DNA of 64,000 nt from Salinicoccus carnicancri Crm (GCF_000330705.1 NZ_ANAM01000001.1:372001-436000), one strand, 5' to 3'. Shown: positions 8,618 through 16,786, numbered from the stretch's first letter. The notes: a model not told the origin generated them from the letters alone. Made by a program: numbers and translations.

Positions 8618-9646
8618 ATGAGGGTATTCGCCCTGTCGAAAAGGATTCTGCAGCAGCTGATCCGCGATAAACGGACATTGGCCCTGATCATATTTGCACC
8701 TATCCTCGTGTTGACGATGCTTTACCTTGTTTTTGACGGGGAGGAGTACGTTCCTGAGATTGGGCTGGTGAATGTGCCGGAACAGGTGGCCGAGCAGATG
8801 GAGGACTCCGATGCCGAAGTGACGGTATATGCTAATCAGGTCGAGGCGTACCACGGTGTTGTCTCCGGCAGCCTTGATGCATATGTCCAGTTCGAAGACG
8901 GCAGCCCGCTTGTCTTTCTGGAAGGCAGCGATCCTTCGGTGAACAGCGAAGCCATCCGGTGGATTCAGTCGACCCTGTCTGCACTCCAGGAAAACAGCCA
9001 CGCCGCAAACCTTGAGATTGAGTATCTGCACGGTTCGGAGAATATAGGAATCTTCGATTACTACGGTCCGGTGCTTCTTGGCTTTTTTGTCTTCCTGTTC
9101 GTCTTTCTGGTCTCCGGCGTCTCTTTCATCAGGGAGCGAACGACCGGTACATTGGAACGGCTTCTGTCGACTCCAATCAGGAAATGGGAGATTGTAATGG
9201 GGTATCTGCTGGGCTTTGCCCTTGTGACCGTACTGCAGTCGGCCATCATAGCATGGTACAGCATATACATCCTCGATATGATGATGGCCGGCAGTTTCAC
9301 AGCAGTGCTTGCCATTACACTCCTTTTGGCACTGACGGCACTGACGCTCGGCATCCTGGTATCATCATTTGCAAACAGCGAGTTCCAGATGATCCAGTTC
9401 ATCCCAATCGTCGTCATCCCGCAGATTTTCTTCTCGGGACTCTTCAATCTGGAGACCATATCAGATCTGCTGAGCTGGATAGGGCCGCTCACGCCGCTGT
9501 ATTATGCAGCAGAGTCCCTGAGGGATGTAATGGTCCGCGGCTACGGGTGGAGGGACATATATGACAATCTCCTGGTCCTTCTCGGCTTCTCCGCAATATT
9601 CGTCATACTGAACATCCTCGTCCTCCGCAGATACCGGAAAATCTAA
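8618..9646 (+). CDS. ABC-2 type exporter permease
   Basis: Membrane subunit (342 residues) of the exporter encoded with the preceding ATPase. It has one N-terminal membrane segment, an extracytoplasmic domain of about 150 residues, and five C-terminal segments starting near YYGPVLLGFFVFLF, the ABC2_membrane_3 (YhgE/NodJ-like) layout. The FIRERTTGTLERLL motif before the second segment is typical of this class. An ATG at 8603 also exists, but 8618 is better placed after the GGGGGG ribosome site and one base past the ATPase stop codon. Confidence 0.85.
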   Translation: MRVFALSKRILQQLIRDKRTLALIIFAPILVLTMLYLVFDGEEYVPEIGLVNVPEQVAEQMEDSDAEVTVYANQVEAYHGVVSGSLDAYVQFEDGSPLVFLEGSDPSVNSEAIRWIQSTLSALQENSHAANLEIEYLHGSENIGIFDYYGPVLLGFFVFLFVFLVSGVSFIRERTTGTLERLLSTPIRKWEIVMGYLLGFALVTVLQSAIIAWYSIYILDMMMAGSFTAVLAITLLLALTALTLGILVSSFANSEFQMIQFIPIVVIPQIFFSGLFNLETISDLLSWIGPLTPLYYAAESLRDVMVRGYGWRDIYDNLLVLLGFSAIFVILNILVLRRYRKI

Positions 9647-9652
9647 ACAATG

Positions 9653-9683
9653 ATCAGGCTTTTTCCAAGGCCTGATTTTTTTT
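9653..9683 (+). terminator. terminator after the ABC exporter
   Basis: ATCAGGC and GCCTGAT form a 7-bp stem with a T-rich loop followed by eight Ts, 7 bp after the permease stop codon. Confidence 0.9.
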
Positions 9684-9704
9684 GCGAAATACAGAACACT
9701 TCAT

Positions 9705-9733
9705 TTGACTGAAAATTCCGACTGGAATATGAT
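9705..9733 (+). promoter_or_regulatory. sigma-A promoter for the HbpS/fdhA operon
   Basis: TTGACT, then a 17-bp spacer, then TATGAT: a near-consensus vegetative promoter. Transcription would start near 9740, leaving a leader of about 120 bases before the first gene. Confidence 0.75.
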
Positions 9734-9862
9734 GGATATGAAGCGGTGCAAAAACAAAGTACAGACATAGTTTCAATGATTCGCCAAATACAGAGGCAGA
9801 AATGACATTTAGCCCGGGTGAGGCTTCTAATATCATCACTTTATCAAAAAGGAGAATTCTTT

Positions 9863-10276
9863 ATGAGCAAAGTGAATTTGGAAGTAGCAAAGCAGATTAT
9901 CGCAGGTGCTGAAGAGGAGGCTTCGAATATCGGGGTCCAGATGGTGATTTCTGTATTGGATGAAGGGGGGAATCTTATCGCCACACACCGTATGGATGAT
10001 GCATGGCTGGCAAGCATTGATATAGCGCAGAACAAGGCATGGACTTCAGTAGCACTGAAGATGCCGACGTCGAATCTTGAAGAGGCTACAGTGCCGAATG
10101 CCGAACTGTATGGATTGAACACCACAAACCAGGGGCGCATCGTCGTCTTTGGCGGTGGCTTGCCGCTGGAAGTTGATGGTAAGGTCGTTGGTGCAGTCGG
10201 TGTAAGTGGAAGCAGCGTTGAAAATGATGTGAAAGTTGCAGAAGCGGGTGCAAAGGCTTTTAACGGGACATCTTAA
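9863..10276 (+). CDS. HbpS/GlcG family heme- or cofactor-binding protein
   Basis: Small soluble protein of 137 residues of the GlcG/HbpS (PF03928) family. Characterised members bind heme or corrinoids, or act as accessory proteins in oxidation operons. The fold's conserved text is clear: ISVLDEGGNLIATHRMDDAW near residue 33, QNKAWTSVAL near 55 and FGGGLPLEVDGKVVGAVGVSG near 97. There is no signal peptide. It sits 37 bp before the formaldehyde dehydrogenase gene behind a shared promoter, suggesting a joint role in aldehyde or oxidative stress; that role is inferred. Confidence 0.85.
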   Translation: MSKVNLEVAKQIIAGAEEEASNIGVQMVISVLDEGGNLIATHRMDDAWLASIDIAQNKAWTSVALKMPTSNLEEATVPNAELYGLNTTNQGRIVVFGGGLPLEVDGKVVGAVGVSGSSVENDVKVAEAGAKAFNGTS

Positions 10277-10313
10277 AATAAGCAGTGGTTTTACACTGTG
10301 AGGAGGGGTACAG

Positions 10314-11528
10314 ATGGAAGGAAACCGTGGTGTAGTCTATACAGGAGGCGGCAGTGTTGAAGTCCAGGATATCGAATTCCCGGATCTGGTATTGAAGGAT
10401 GGTCCGGGTGTGCCAAAAGCGAACGTTGGGCGCAAATGTGAACATGGCGTAATACTTAAAGTAATTACGACAAACATTTGCGGCAGTGACCAGCACATGG
10501 TGCGCGGCCGCACCACTGCGCCGGAAGGTCTGGTGCTCGGCCATGAAATTACAGGGGAAGTGATTGAAGTAGGACGCGATGTCGAGTTTGTCAAAAAAGG
10601 GGATATCGCATCCGTCCCGTTCAACATTGCCTGTGGACGCTGTGAAATGTGCCGTGAACAGAAGACGCATATCTGTACGAACGTAAACCCTGATAGGCCG
10701 GGTGCGGCATATGGTTATGTGGACATGGGCGGCTGGGTCGGCGGCCAGTCGGAGTATGTAATGGTGCCTTATGCGGATTTCCAGCTTCTTGTGTTCCCGG
10801 ATAAGGAACGGGCCATGGAAAAGATACTCGATCTGACCATGCTGTCGGATATTTTCCCGACAGGCTATCACGGGGCGCTGACGGCCGGGGTCAGAACCGG
10901 GTCCACAGTCTATGTGGCAGGCGCAGGACCGGTCGGACTTGCAGCAGCACATTCAGCCCAGCTTCTCGGAGCTTCGCGGGTGATTGTAGGCGACATGAAG
11001 GCTGAGAGGCTGAAACAGGCTGAGAGTTTCGGCTGTGATACAGTGGATCTGACCAAACATGACAGGCTCGGAGAGCAGATTGAACAGCTTCTCGGCGTGC
11101 CGGAAGTGGACAGTTCCATCGATGCGGTCGGCTTCGAAGCATCGGGCCACGGCAAGGACGGTGGAGAAAAGCCGGCAGCCGTGCTGAATACCATCATGGA
11201 TGTGACACGGGCAGGCGGCAGCCTCGGTATTCCGGGTCTGTATGTAACGGAGGATCCGGGGGCAACGGACAAGGATGCACAGACCGGTTCGCTGAAAGTG
11301 CGTTTCGGCCAGGGCTGGGCAAAAGCGCATCACTTCACAACGGGCCAGACACCTGCCATGAAGTATAACAGGGACCTCATGAAATCCATCCTTTCCGGCA
11401 ATGCGCAGATCGCCAAGGCGGTGAATGCCACAGTCATCGGTCTGGATGAAGCACCGGACGGCTATAAGGACTTCGACAGTGGTGTGGCGAAGAAATTCGT
11501 CATCGATCCGCACGGTATGCTCAAATGA
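10314..11528 (+). CDS. fdhA: glutathione-independent formaldehyde dehydrogenase
   Basis: Zinc-dependent medium-chain dehydrogenase resembling Pseudomonas putida formaldehyde dehydrogenase, which oxidises formaldehyde to formate with NAD without needing added thiol. The 404-residue product shows the catalytic-zinc region ICGSDQHMVRGR...GHEITG, structural-zinc cysteines in CGRCEMCREQKTHIC, and the nucleotide fold VYVAGAGPVGLAAA near residue 200. The long insert WAKAHHFTTGQTP near the C terminus is characteristic of this subfamily rather than ordinary alcohol dehydrogenases. It is expressed from the promoter ahead of the HbpS gene. Confidence 0.88.
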   Translation: MEGNRGVVYTGGGSVEVQDIEFPDLVLKDGPGVPKANVGRKCEHGVILKVITTNICGSDQHMVRGRTTAPEGLVLGHEITGEVIEVGRDVEFVKKGDIASVPFNIACGRCEMCREQKTHICTNVNPDRPGAAYGYVDMGGWVGGQSEYVMVPYADFQLLVFPDKERAMEKILDLTMLSDIFPTGYHGALTAGVRTGSTVYVAGAGPVGLAAAHSAQLLGASRVIVGDMKAERLKQAESFGCDTVDLTKHDRLGEQIEQLLGVPEVDSSIDAVGFEASGHGKDGGEKPAAVLNTIMDVTRAGGSLGIPGLYVTEDPGATDKDAQTGSLKVRFGQGWAKAHHFTTGQTPAMKYNRDLMKSILSGNAQIAKAVNATVIGLDEAPDGYKDFDSGVAKKFVIDPHGMLK

Positions 11529-11529
11529 T

Positions 11530-11556
11530 ATGACCAAATGACCAATGACCAATGAC
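11530..11556 (+). repeat. tandem 7-mer repeat after fdhA
   Basis: Three ATGACCA units (the first followed by an extra A) and a partial fourth (ATGACGG) begin at the fdhA stop codon region. Probably a short slippage array; it keeps ATG triplets in phase-shifted frames but no ORF follows. Confidence 0.7.
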
Positions 11557-11567
11557 GGAATTACATG

Positions 11568-11599
11568 AATGCCCCTCTACCTCCATGTAGAGGGGCATT
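11568..11599 (+). terminator. terminator after fdhA
   Basis: AATGCCCCTCTAC and GTAGAGGGGCATT form a 13-bp stem with a six-base loop. The remaining 190 bp to the next gene show no feature I can name. Confidence 0.85.
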
Positions 11600-11792
11600 T
11601 CAGGTTCAGTCTGTAAAGCAATCAGCAAAGGCACGGCTCGTGGGAACACTCATCCGCAGCCCTTCTGTCGGCACTCCCCGGTGCAAGGCCATCGGCAACA
11701 CAAAAGGATGCGCTAATGCTGTTAATATACCATCCGGCGGGTAAAGTAAGGTACAGGAAAATGATCACTTATGATAAAACGGAGGAATATAA

Positions 11793-13106
11793 ATGGTATT
11801 AGCAGTCATAACACTGGTCATCCTCATTCTGATCAATGCCTTTTTCGCAGCATCGGAGATCGCTCTGATCGGACTGAATGATAACAAAGTGAAAAAGCAG
11901 GCGAATGAAGGCGATAAAAAAGCCATTCAGCTGAACAACCTCATTACCGAACCGGGGCGGTTTCTGAGCACCATACAGATCGGCATTACGCTGGCCGGAT
12001 TTCTGGCAAGTGCGTTTGCTGCGGATTTTTTCGCCCGGCCGCTGGCATCTTTTCTTACAGGTATCGGAGTGCCGCTTTCTGAATCACTGCTCCAGACGGT
12101 CTCAGTGGTTGTAATCACACTTGTGCTGTCCTACTTTACTCTCGTATTTGGTGAACTCGTGCCGAAGCAGCTTGCGCTGCAGAAGGCGGAAGGCATTTCA
12201 AATGTTGCGGCCGGCCCGCTCACGATATTGTTCAAGATCACCTTGCCCATCGTCAAGTTTCTGACGTTTTCGACAAACACGATCGTACGCCTTTTCGGAC
12301 TGGACCCCAATGCAAGGAACGATGAAGCGTCGGAAGAGGACATAAGGATGATGGTCGAGCTCGGCGGAGAGAAAGGGAGTATAAGGCAGACCGAAAGCAT
12401 GATGATCAATAACATCTTTGAACTGGATGATACGAAGGTGACCGGCATCAGTACACACAGGACTGAAATGGCCGCCATCCCGCTCGATGCGGATTTCGGT
12501 GAAGTCGTTTCCACCGTGAACAGTAAGAAGTATACGAGGTTTCCGGTCTATGATGGGGATATAGACAATATCATCGGTATACTGCGGGCAAAAGATCTGC
12601 TGGAACTCATGGAGGATGGAACAGAGAAGACGTTCAATCTGCCGGAATTATGCCATGAGCCGTTCTTTACGTCATCAAGCCGGAGCATCGATCGCCTTCT
12701 TCGCGATATGCAAAAAAGCAATGCCCATATCGCCATCATCCTGGATGAATTCGGCGGCACCGAAGGTCTCGTCACGATCGAGGATGTCATCGAAGAAGTC
12801 GTGGGAGAGATCCTGTCGGAACACAATGATGTCGTGAAAGAGGAACCGATCAGAAAAATTTCCCCTGGTAAATACCGTATGAAGGCAACCATCCATCTGC
12901 TTGATGTGGGGGATTTCTTCGAAAAAGAGCTGCCGGTCGGTGAATATGAAACGCTGAACGGTTTCATTATCGGACTTCTGGGATACTTCCCGGAACCCGG
13001 CGAGCAGCCGGAACTCACATATAAAGGCCTCCACTTTAAAGTAGAGGAGGCAGGGGAGAGGCGCATAGAGGAAATAACGGTGTCGGTAAACCAGGGAAGT
13101 GAATAG
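11793..13106 (+). CDS. CNNM/CorC-type transporter-associated protein (HlyC/CorC family)
   Basis: Membrane protein of 437 residues with a DUF21 (CNNM) transmembrane domain in residues 1-190, two CBS domains (about 205-330) and a C-terminal CorC_HlyC domain (about 345-430). Bacterial members are linked to magnesium or cobalt export and ion homeostasis. The DUF21 domain shows ASEIALIGLNDNKVKKQA, and the CBS linker has HIAIILDEFGGTEGLVTIEDV, a hallmark of the family. The older label haemolysin is not supported by anything here. A GGAGG site precedes the ATG and a terminator follows. Confidence 0.9.
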   Translation: MVLAVITLVILILINAFFAASEIALIGLNDNKVKKQANEGDKKAIQLNNLITEPGRFLSTIQIGITLAGFLASAFAADFFARPLASFLTGIGVPLSESLLQTVSVVVITLVLSYFTLVFGELVPKQLALQKAEGISNVAAGPLTILFKITLPIVKFLTFSTNTIVRLFGLDPNARNDEASEEDIRMMVELGGEKGSIRQTESMMINNIFELDDTKVTGISTHRTEMAAIPLDADFGEVVSTVNSKKYTRFPVYDGDIDNIIGILRAKDLLELMEDGTEKTFNLPELCHEPFFTSSSRSIDRLLRDMQKSNAHIAIILDEFGGTEGLVTIEDVIEEVVGEILSEHNDVVKEEPIRKISPGKYRMKATIHLLDVGDFFEKELPVGEYETLNGFIIGLLGYFPEPGEQPELTYKGLHFKVEEAGERRIEEITVSVNQGSE

Positions 13107-13115
13107 ACAGTGGAC

Positions 13116-13149
13116 AAAGCTTCGGGCACACAGGATGCCCGGAGCTTTA
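13116..13149 (+). terminator. terminator after the CorC-type gene
   Basis: AAAGCTTCGGGCA and TGCCCGGAGCTTT pair with one G-T wobble around a seven-base loop. Its right arm reaches the end of the leftward gene remnant, so it may serve both directions. Confidence 0.8.
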
Positions 13150-13398
13150 TCCGTTCAGATCATGTATTTCGCGGGCTACGGCTTCAAGCGCATGCATGAC
13201 GGGAATCTGTGTGGTGATGTTGGCATTTTCAAGCCACTCTTCAGTAATGTAATACGAAATATTCACATCTGATATTTTGGCGATGGTCGAATGTTTATGA
13301 ATCTTTATGCTGATGATGGTAATGCCCTCCTGTTTACGCTGGTTGAGGTGCCTGACCGTGGAATCATTTTCACCGGGTACGGAGAGTGCAATCGTCAT
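13147..13398 (-). pseudogene. C-terminal remnant of a MurR/RpiR-family regulator (SIS domain)
   Basis: The reading frame carries only the second half of an SIS domain: TIALSVPGENDSTV at the position of the usual AISYSGET phosphosugar loop, ITIISIKI, and the C-terminal ITTQIPVMHALEAVAREIH typical of MurR/RpiR regulators. The N-terminal helix-turn-helix domain and the start of the SIS domain (about 200 residues) are missing. Upstream of 13398 the frame stays open, but its residues do not resemble the family. A GAGGA sequence happens to lie nine bases before the ATG at 13398, so a fragment of 83 residues could still be made. Confidence 0.7.
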
Positions 13399-13400
13399 AC

Positions 13401-13547
13401 TGTTATTCCTCAAATTCGAATGAAAGGGGAACAGGGGTCCCTGATGTACATGTGACACCGTCCGATAAGATTGCGAAAGCCATCGTCGATGAAATGATGC
13501 CAGTCCATAAAGAGTATCTGCCGCAGTTTTTCCAAGCTGTAAAATAG
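13401..13547 (+). pseudogene. possible C-terminal remnant of an unidentified gene
   Basis: On the opposite strand to the RpiR remnant an open frame ends in coding-like sequence (DVHVTPSDKIAKAIVD, then PVHKEYLPQFFQAVK and a TAG at 13545-13547). It has no start codon with a ribosome site, and the residues look like the final helix of a globular enzyme. I do not recognise the family. It abuts the RpiR remnant at about 13400, suggesting a deletion that joined the tails of two convergent genes. Confidence 0.4.
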
Positions 13548-13598
13548 AGGGAATCCAGGTATAATGGAGCACAGATGCGCTAGTCGAGGAGGATTACA

Positions 13599-14411
13599 TT
13601 GACAGTAAAATTGATTGCTGTGGACATGGACGGGACATTCCTCGATGATACGAAGGAATATGACCGGGAAAGGTTCGCAGAACTTTATGGAAAGATGAAG
13701 GCTGCAGGGATTAAATTCGTCGTGGCAAGCGGCAACCAATATTATCAGCTGAAATCATATTACGGGGATATCCAGGACGAGATCAGCTATGTCGCTGAAA
13801 ATGGTGCATTTGTCGTGGACAGGGGCGAGGAAGTGTCCTCTGTAAGCATACCGAAGGCACATGTTGAAGTGGTGACCGGTGAAATTGCCAAACACGACAA
13901 ACTCGAAACAATAGTCTGCGGCAAAGAAAGTGCCTATGTACTGGATTATGTGACGGATGAATATTTCGAAATGATCCGGAAGTTCTACCGGCGTCTCAGG
14001 CGGGTGGCAAGTTTTGACGACATAGATGATCAGATATTGAAATTTGCCCTCTCATGTCCGGCGGAGGATACTGACGGGCTGAAGGATTTTCTTGGGGACA
14101 TACTGGGAGATTATGTGACGCCTGCATCCAGCGGCCACGGCAGCATCGATCTGATTGTGCCGGGGCATCACAAGGCAAGCGGTATAAAAGCGCTGCAGGA
14201 GCGGTGGAACATCAAAGACAGCGAGACAATGGCATTCGGTGACGGGGGCAATGATCTGGAGATGCTGGCTCACGTGGAGTACAGTTTCGCCATGGAAAAC
14301 GCACCGGATGATGTGAAATATGCGGCAAAATACACTGCCCCGCATAATAACATGGGCGGTGTGCTTGAAACAATCGACCAGTACTTTAAAAAAGAAGGTC
14401 CGTTCAGGTAG
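13599..14411 (+). CDS. Cof-type HAD-IIB sugar phosphatase
   Basis: Soluble magnesium-dependent phosphatase of the HAD superfamily, Cof subfamily (270 residues), probably acting on sugar phosphates or similar small metabolites. Motif I is VDMDGTFLDD near residue 8, motif II is VVASGNQ near 43 and motif IV is MAFGDGGNDLEML near 212, with the IIB cap between II and IV. The TTG start has GAGGAGG upstream. The nearby RpiR remnant suggests a lost sugar-related neighbour, but nothing else ties this gene to a substrate. Confidence 0.88.
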   Translation: MTVKLIAVDMDGTFLDDTKEYDRERFAELYGKMKAAGIKFVVASGNQYYQLKSYYGDIQDEISYVAENGAFVVDRGEEVSSVSIPKAHVEVVTGEIAKHDKLETIVCGKESAYVLDYVTDEYFEMIRKFYRRLRRVASFDDIDDQILKFALSCPAEDTDGLKDFLGDILGDYVTPASSGHGSIDLIVPGHHKASGIKALQERWNIKDSETMAFGDGGNDLEMLAHVEYSFAMENAPDDVKYAAKYTAPHNNMGGVLETIDQYFKKEGPFR

Positions 14412-14421
14412 AAACCAAGAG

Positions 14422-14456
14422 CTCCTTTGGGTATGATTGCCCAAAGGGGTTTTTTA
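14422..14456 (+). terminator. terminator between the HAD and YdjM-like genes
   Basis: CTCCTTTGGG and CCCAAAGGGG pair around an eight-base loop, followed by seven Ts. It serves the rightward HAD gene and overlaps the end of the leftward gene. Confidence 0.88.
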
Positions 14457-14933
14457 TATGTAGTAGCCCAGAACCTGCCACCCGAAATAGAATGAAACGA
14501 GTGCCAGGGCGCTGAATATGAGGTTTTCAGCCAGGCTTCCAGTGCGTATCGTCACCGGGAACCTGACTTTGAAGCTGATCGGAAAGAACAGCTGGATTCC
14601 GCTCCTGGTCGCCATATCAAGTAAGAGATGGCTGATCATACCGACCATCAGTCCGTTTTTAAGCGCCTCGTATGGCAGGATCCTGTCCATAAGGAATGAG
14701 ATGATCACCAAAAAAAGCAGGCTGTGTGTGAATGAACGGTGACCGAATATCAGGTTTATCAATTTTGATATCATGGGCAGTGCCCTGCCCATCCTGCTGC
14801 CGCCATGGCAGATGTCGGGGACCAGGGCGCCAATGATGCCGGCACCGACCATGATGACGGGATCCAGTCCCGTTAATTGTGCGGACGCAAGGCTTGAGGC
14901 GATGCCTCCGATGATATGTGTTTTACCTGTCAT
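14454..14933 (-). CDS. YdjM/YvsG-like membrane-bound metal-dependent hydrolase
   Basis: Integral membrane protein of 159 residues in the YdjM (DUF457) family of predicted membrane-bound metal hydrolases. The histidine and aspartate pattern is clear: MTGKTHIIGG at the start, LVPDICHGGSRMGR near residue 38, HRSFTHSLLF near 69 and SHLLLDMATRSGIQLFFPI near 105. These residues likely bind a metal at the membrane surface. The substrate is unknown. Four hydrophobic segments are visible. It is divergent from the GNAT gene. Confidence 0.82.
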   Translation of the reverse strand: MTGKTHIIGGIASSLASAQLTGLDPVIMVGAGIIGALVPDICHGGSRMGRALPMISKLINLIFGHRSFTHSLLFLVIISFLMDRILPYEALKNGLMVGMISHLLLDMATRSGIQLFFPISFKVRFPVTIRTGSLAENLIFSALALVSFYFGWQVLGYYI

Positions 14934-14990
14934 GGTGTCTCCTCCTCCAGTCTGTATATGATATCATGGCATGCCTGCCAATTACAGGAG

Positions 14991-15446
14991 ATGTGTAATA
15001 TTGATATAAAACGAGTGACTGAAAACAAAAAACAGTATCTTCATCTGCTGCTGCTTGCAGATGAAGAGGAGGAGATGATCGACCGCTACCTCGACCGGGG
15101 GGATATGTTCATCATGGAAGCCGGCGGGGTGAAGGGGGTCTGTGTCGTGACGCATGAAGACGGCGGCGCATTTGAAATAAAGAATATTGCCGTGGCTCCC
15201 GGCGAACAGGGGAAAGGATACGGCAAGAAACTGCTCCATCATATACTGCATTTATATAAGGGCAGGGGTGATGTCATGTACGTCGGCACGGGCGACAGCC
15301 CGCTGACCCTCCCGTTTTATGAAGCGTGCGGATTTGAGAAGTCGCATCAGATCGATAATTTCTTCACCCACAATTACAAAGAACCGATATTCGAAGCGGG
15401 GAAGCAGCTGAGACATATGATTGTATTGAAGAAAAGTCTGCATTAG
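14991..15446 (+). CDS. GNAT family acetyltransferase
   Basis: Cytosolic acetyltransferase with the acetyl-CoA loop VAPGEQGKGYGKKLL near residue 65 and a C-terminal PFYEACGFEKSHQIDNFF block. The acceptor is unknown. The start is uncertain. An AGGAG site at 14986-14990 directly abuts the ATG at 14991, which is too close, while an ATT at 15000 lies at ideal distance and would give the family-like N terminus IDIKRVTENKK. The ATG is used here by convention; it gives 151 residues. Confidence 0.8.
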   Translation: MCNIDIKRVTENKKQYLHLLLLADEEEEMIDRYLDRGDMFIMEAGGVKGVCVVTHEDGGAFEIKNIAVAPGEQGKGYGKKLLHHILHLYKGRGDVMYVGTGDSPLTLPFYEACGFEKSHQIDNFFTHNYKEPIFEAGKQLRHMIVLKKSLH

Positions 15447-15489
15447 CAGTCCATTCTTCCGGATCCTGTATCCACCTCAAAATCAGATC

Positions 15490-15505
15490 ATATTAAATTT
15501 AATAT
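15490..15505 (+). promoter_or_regulatory. 16-bp palindrome upstream of the ammonia-lyase gene
   Basis: ATATTAAATTTAATAT is a perfect AT-only palindrome 29 bp before the start codon, in the place of a promoter or operator. An AT-only palindrome of this length can arise by chance, so the regulatory reading is tentative. Confidence 0.35.
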
Positions 15506-15533
15506 ATCACATATTTTATTCTGGAGGGGCCGT

Positions 15534-16784
15534 ATGAGCAGTATCATCTGGGAAGTGAACAGGTTCAAAAATGAGGTGGGGGTCAGAGCGGCTTCCGCTG
15601 ATCATGATACCGATGAAATGAAAAAGGCGGAGAGTTTCCACAAGTCAATGCCGGGATATGACAGGACACCGCTGGCCGAACTGAAAAATCTATCCGATGT
15701 ACTCGGACTCGGCAGCATTTATGTAAAAGACGAATCTGAACGTTTTGGTCTGAACGCTTTCAAAGGTCTCGGGGCTTCCTACGCCATGGCAAAGTATTTT
15801 GCAGGGAGGCTTGACATTGAACTGGCTGATTTCACTTTCGATGAGCTGCTCGGGAGGATACCGGGTCACCCTCCGGTCATTTTTTCGACGGCCACGGATG
15901 GCAATCATGGTAAAGGTGTGGCCTGGGCGTCAGAACTGTTCAAGCAGAAAAGCAGAGTATACATGCCGGAAGGTACAGCAGATTCCCGGCTCGATGCCGT
16001 CCTGGAATACGGTGCTGGAGGGGCGGTCACTGAGATGAACTATGAAGACACGGTTGAATACGTACGGGAGATTTCCCGCAAAAACGGCTGGGTCCATATT
16101 CAGGATACCTCCTGGGAGGGTTACACAGAGCTGCCGATGTACATAATGCAGGGATATATGACCATCATTGCTGAAATAGAAGGGCAGCTGCAGGGGCGAA
16201 GGCTTTCTGGAGTGTCCCACATCATCCTCCAGGCGGGCGTTGGCTCATTCGCCGGAGCAATGGCTGCTGCCGTATACAATCTGACAGACGGTCGCCCGCC
16301 CCACATCATTGTGGTTGAACCCCAAAGAGCGGATTGCCTGCATCGGTCAGCGAAGAGTGAAGACGGCAGACCGGTCCGTGTACACGGCAGTCTGGATTCG
16401 ATGATGGCGGGTTTGTCATGCGGAGCCCCCAACCCGGCCGACTGGGAAATATTGAAGTCCGTCGCTGACGGCTTCGCTTCGTGTGCCGATTCCATAAGTG
16501 CAACAGGCATGCGCATACTTGGAAACCCGGCAGGGGAGGACAGTAAAGTGATCTCTGGCGAATCCGGTGCGCTCCCTCTCGGCTTTCTGTATGAAGTGAT
16601 GACGAATGAAGAATATGGAAACCTGAAAGAAGAGCTTGGCCTGGATGCAGGTTCAAGCGTGCTGACCATCAGTACAGAAGGCGATACGGATCCCGTCAAT
16701 TACAGAAGTGTTGTGTGGGGGGAAAGGACGGGTACTGACAAAATGGACGGTGGAAAATATATGACGGAAATCAAAGGAGAATGA
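15534..16784 (+). CDS. dpaL: diaminopropionate ammonia-lyase
   Basis: PLP enzyme of fold type II that splits 2,3-diaminopropionate into pyruvate and two ammonia. The 416-residue product has the PLP lysine in NAFKGLGASYA (Lys near residue 77), the family block STATDGNHGKGVAWA near 120, a glycine loop QAGVGSFAGAMAA near 234, and the C-terminal GESGALPLGFL. A GGAGGGG site precedes the ATG. The next small gene is coupled to its stop codon. Use of diaminopropionate as a nitrogen source, or detoxification, is inferred from the family. Confidence 0.9.
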   Translation: MSSIIWEVNRFKNEVGVRAASADHDTDEMKKAESFHKSMPGYDRTPLAELKNLSDVLGLGSIYVKDESERFGLNAFKGLGASYAMAKYFAGRLDIELADFTFDELLGRIPGHPPVIFSTATDGNHGKGVAWASELFKQKSRVYMPEGTADSRLDAVLEYGAGGAVTEMNYEDTVEYVREISRKNGWVHIQDTSWEGYTELPMYIMQGYMTIIAEIEGQLQGRRLSGVSHIILQAGVGSFAGAMAAAVYNLTDGRPPHIIVVEPQRADCLHRSAKSEDGRPVRVHGSLDSMMAGLSCGAPNPADWEILKSVADGFASCADSISATGMRILGNPAGEDSKVISGESGALPLGFLYEVMTNEEYGNLKEELGLDAGSSVLTISTEGDTDPVNYRSVVWGERTGTDKMDGGKYMTEIKGE

Positions 16785-16786
16785 AT

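Noticed and set aside
11530-11556. A CRISPR-like repeat
   Set aside because: Units are only 7 bases, directly adjacent without spacers, and no cas genes are present.
11599-11792. A magnesium (M-box) or manganese riboswitch upstream of the CorC-type gene
   Set aside because: I looked because the gene concerns divalent metals, but the conserved blocks of those riboswitches are not present.
13410-13739. A 109-codon minus-strand frame covering the start of the HAD phosphatase gene
   Set aside because: It overlaps the well-supported HAD motif I region, has no ribosome site and no family-like residues. It is a shadow of the real gene.
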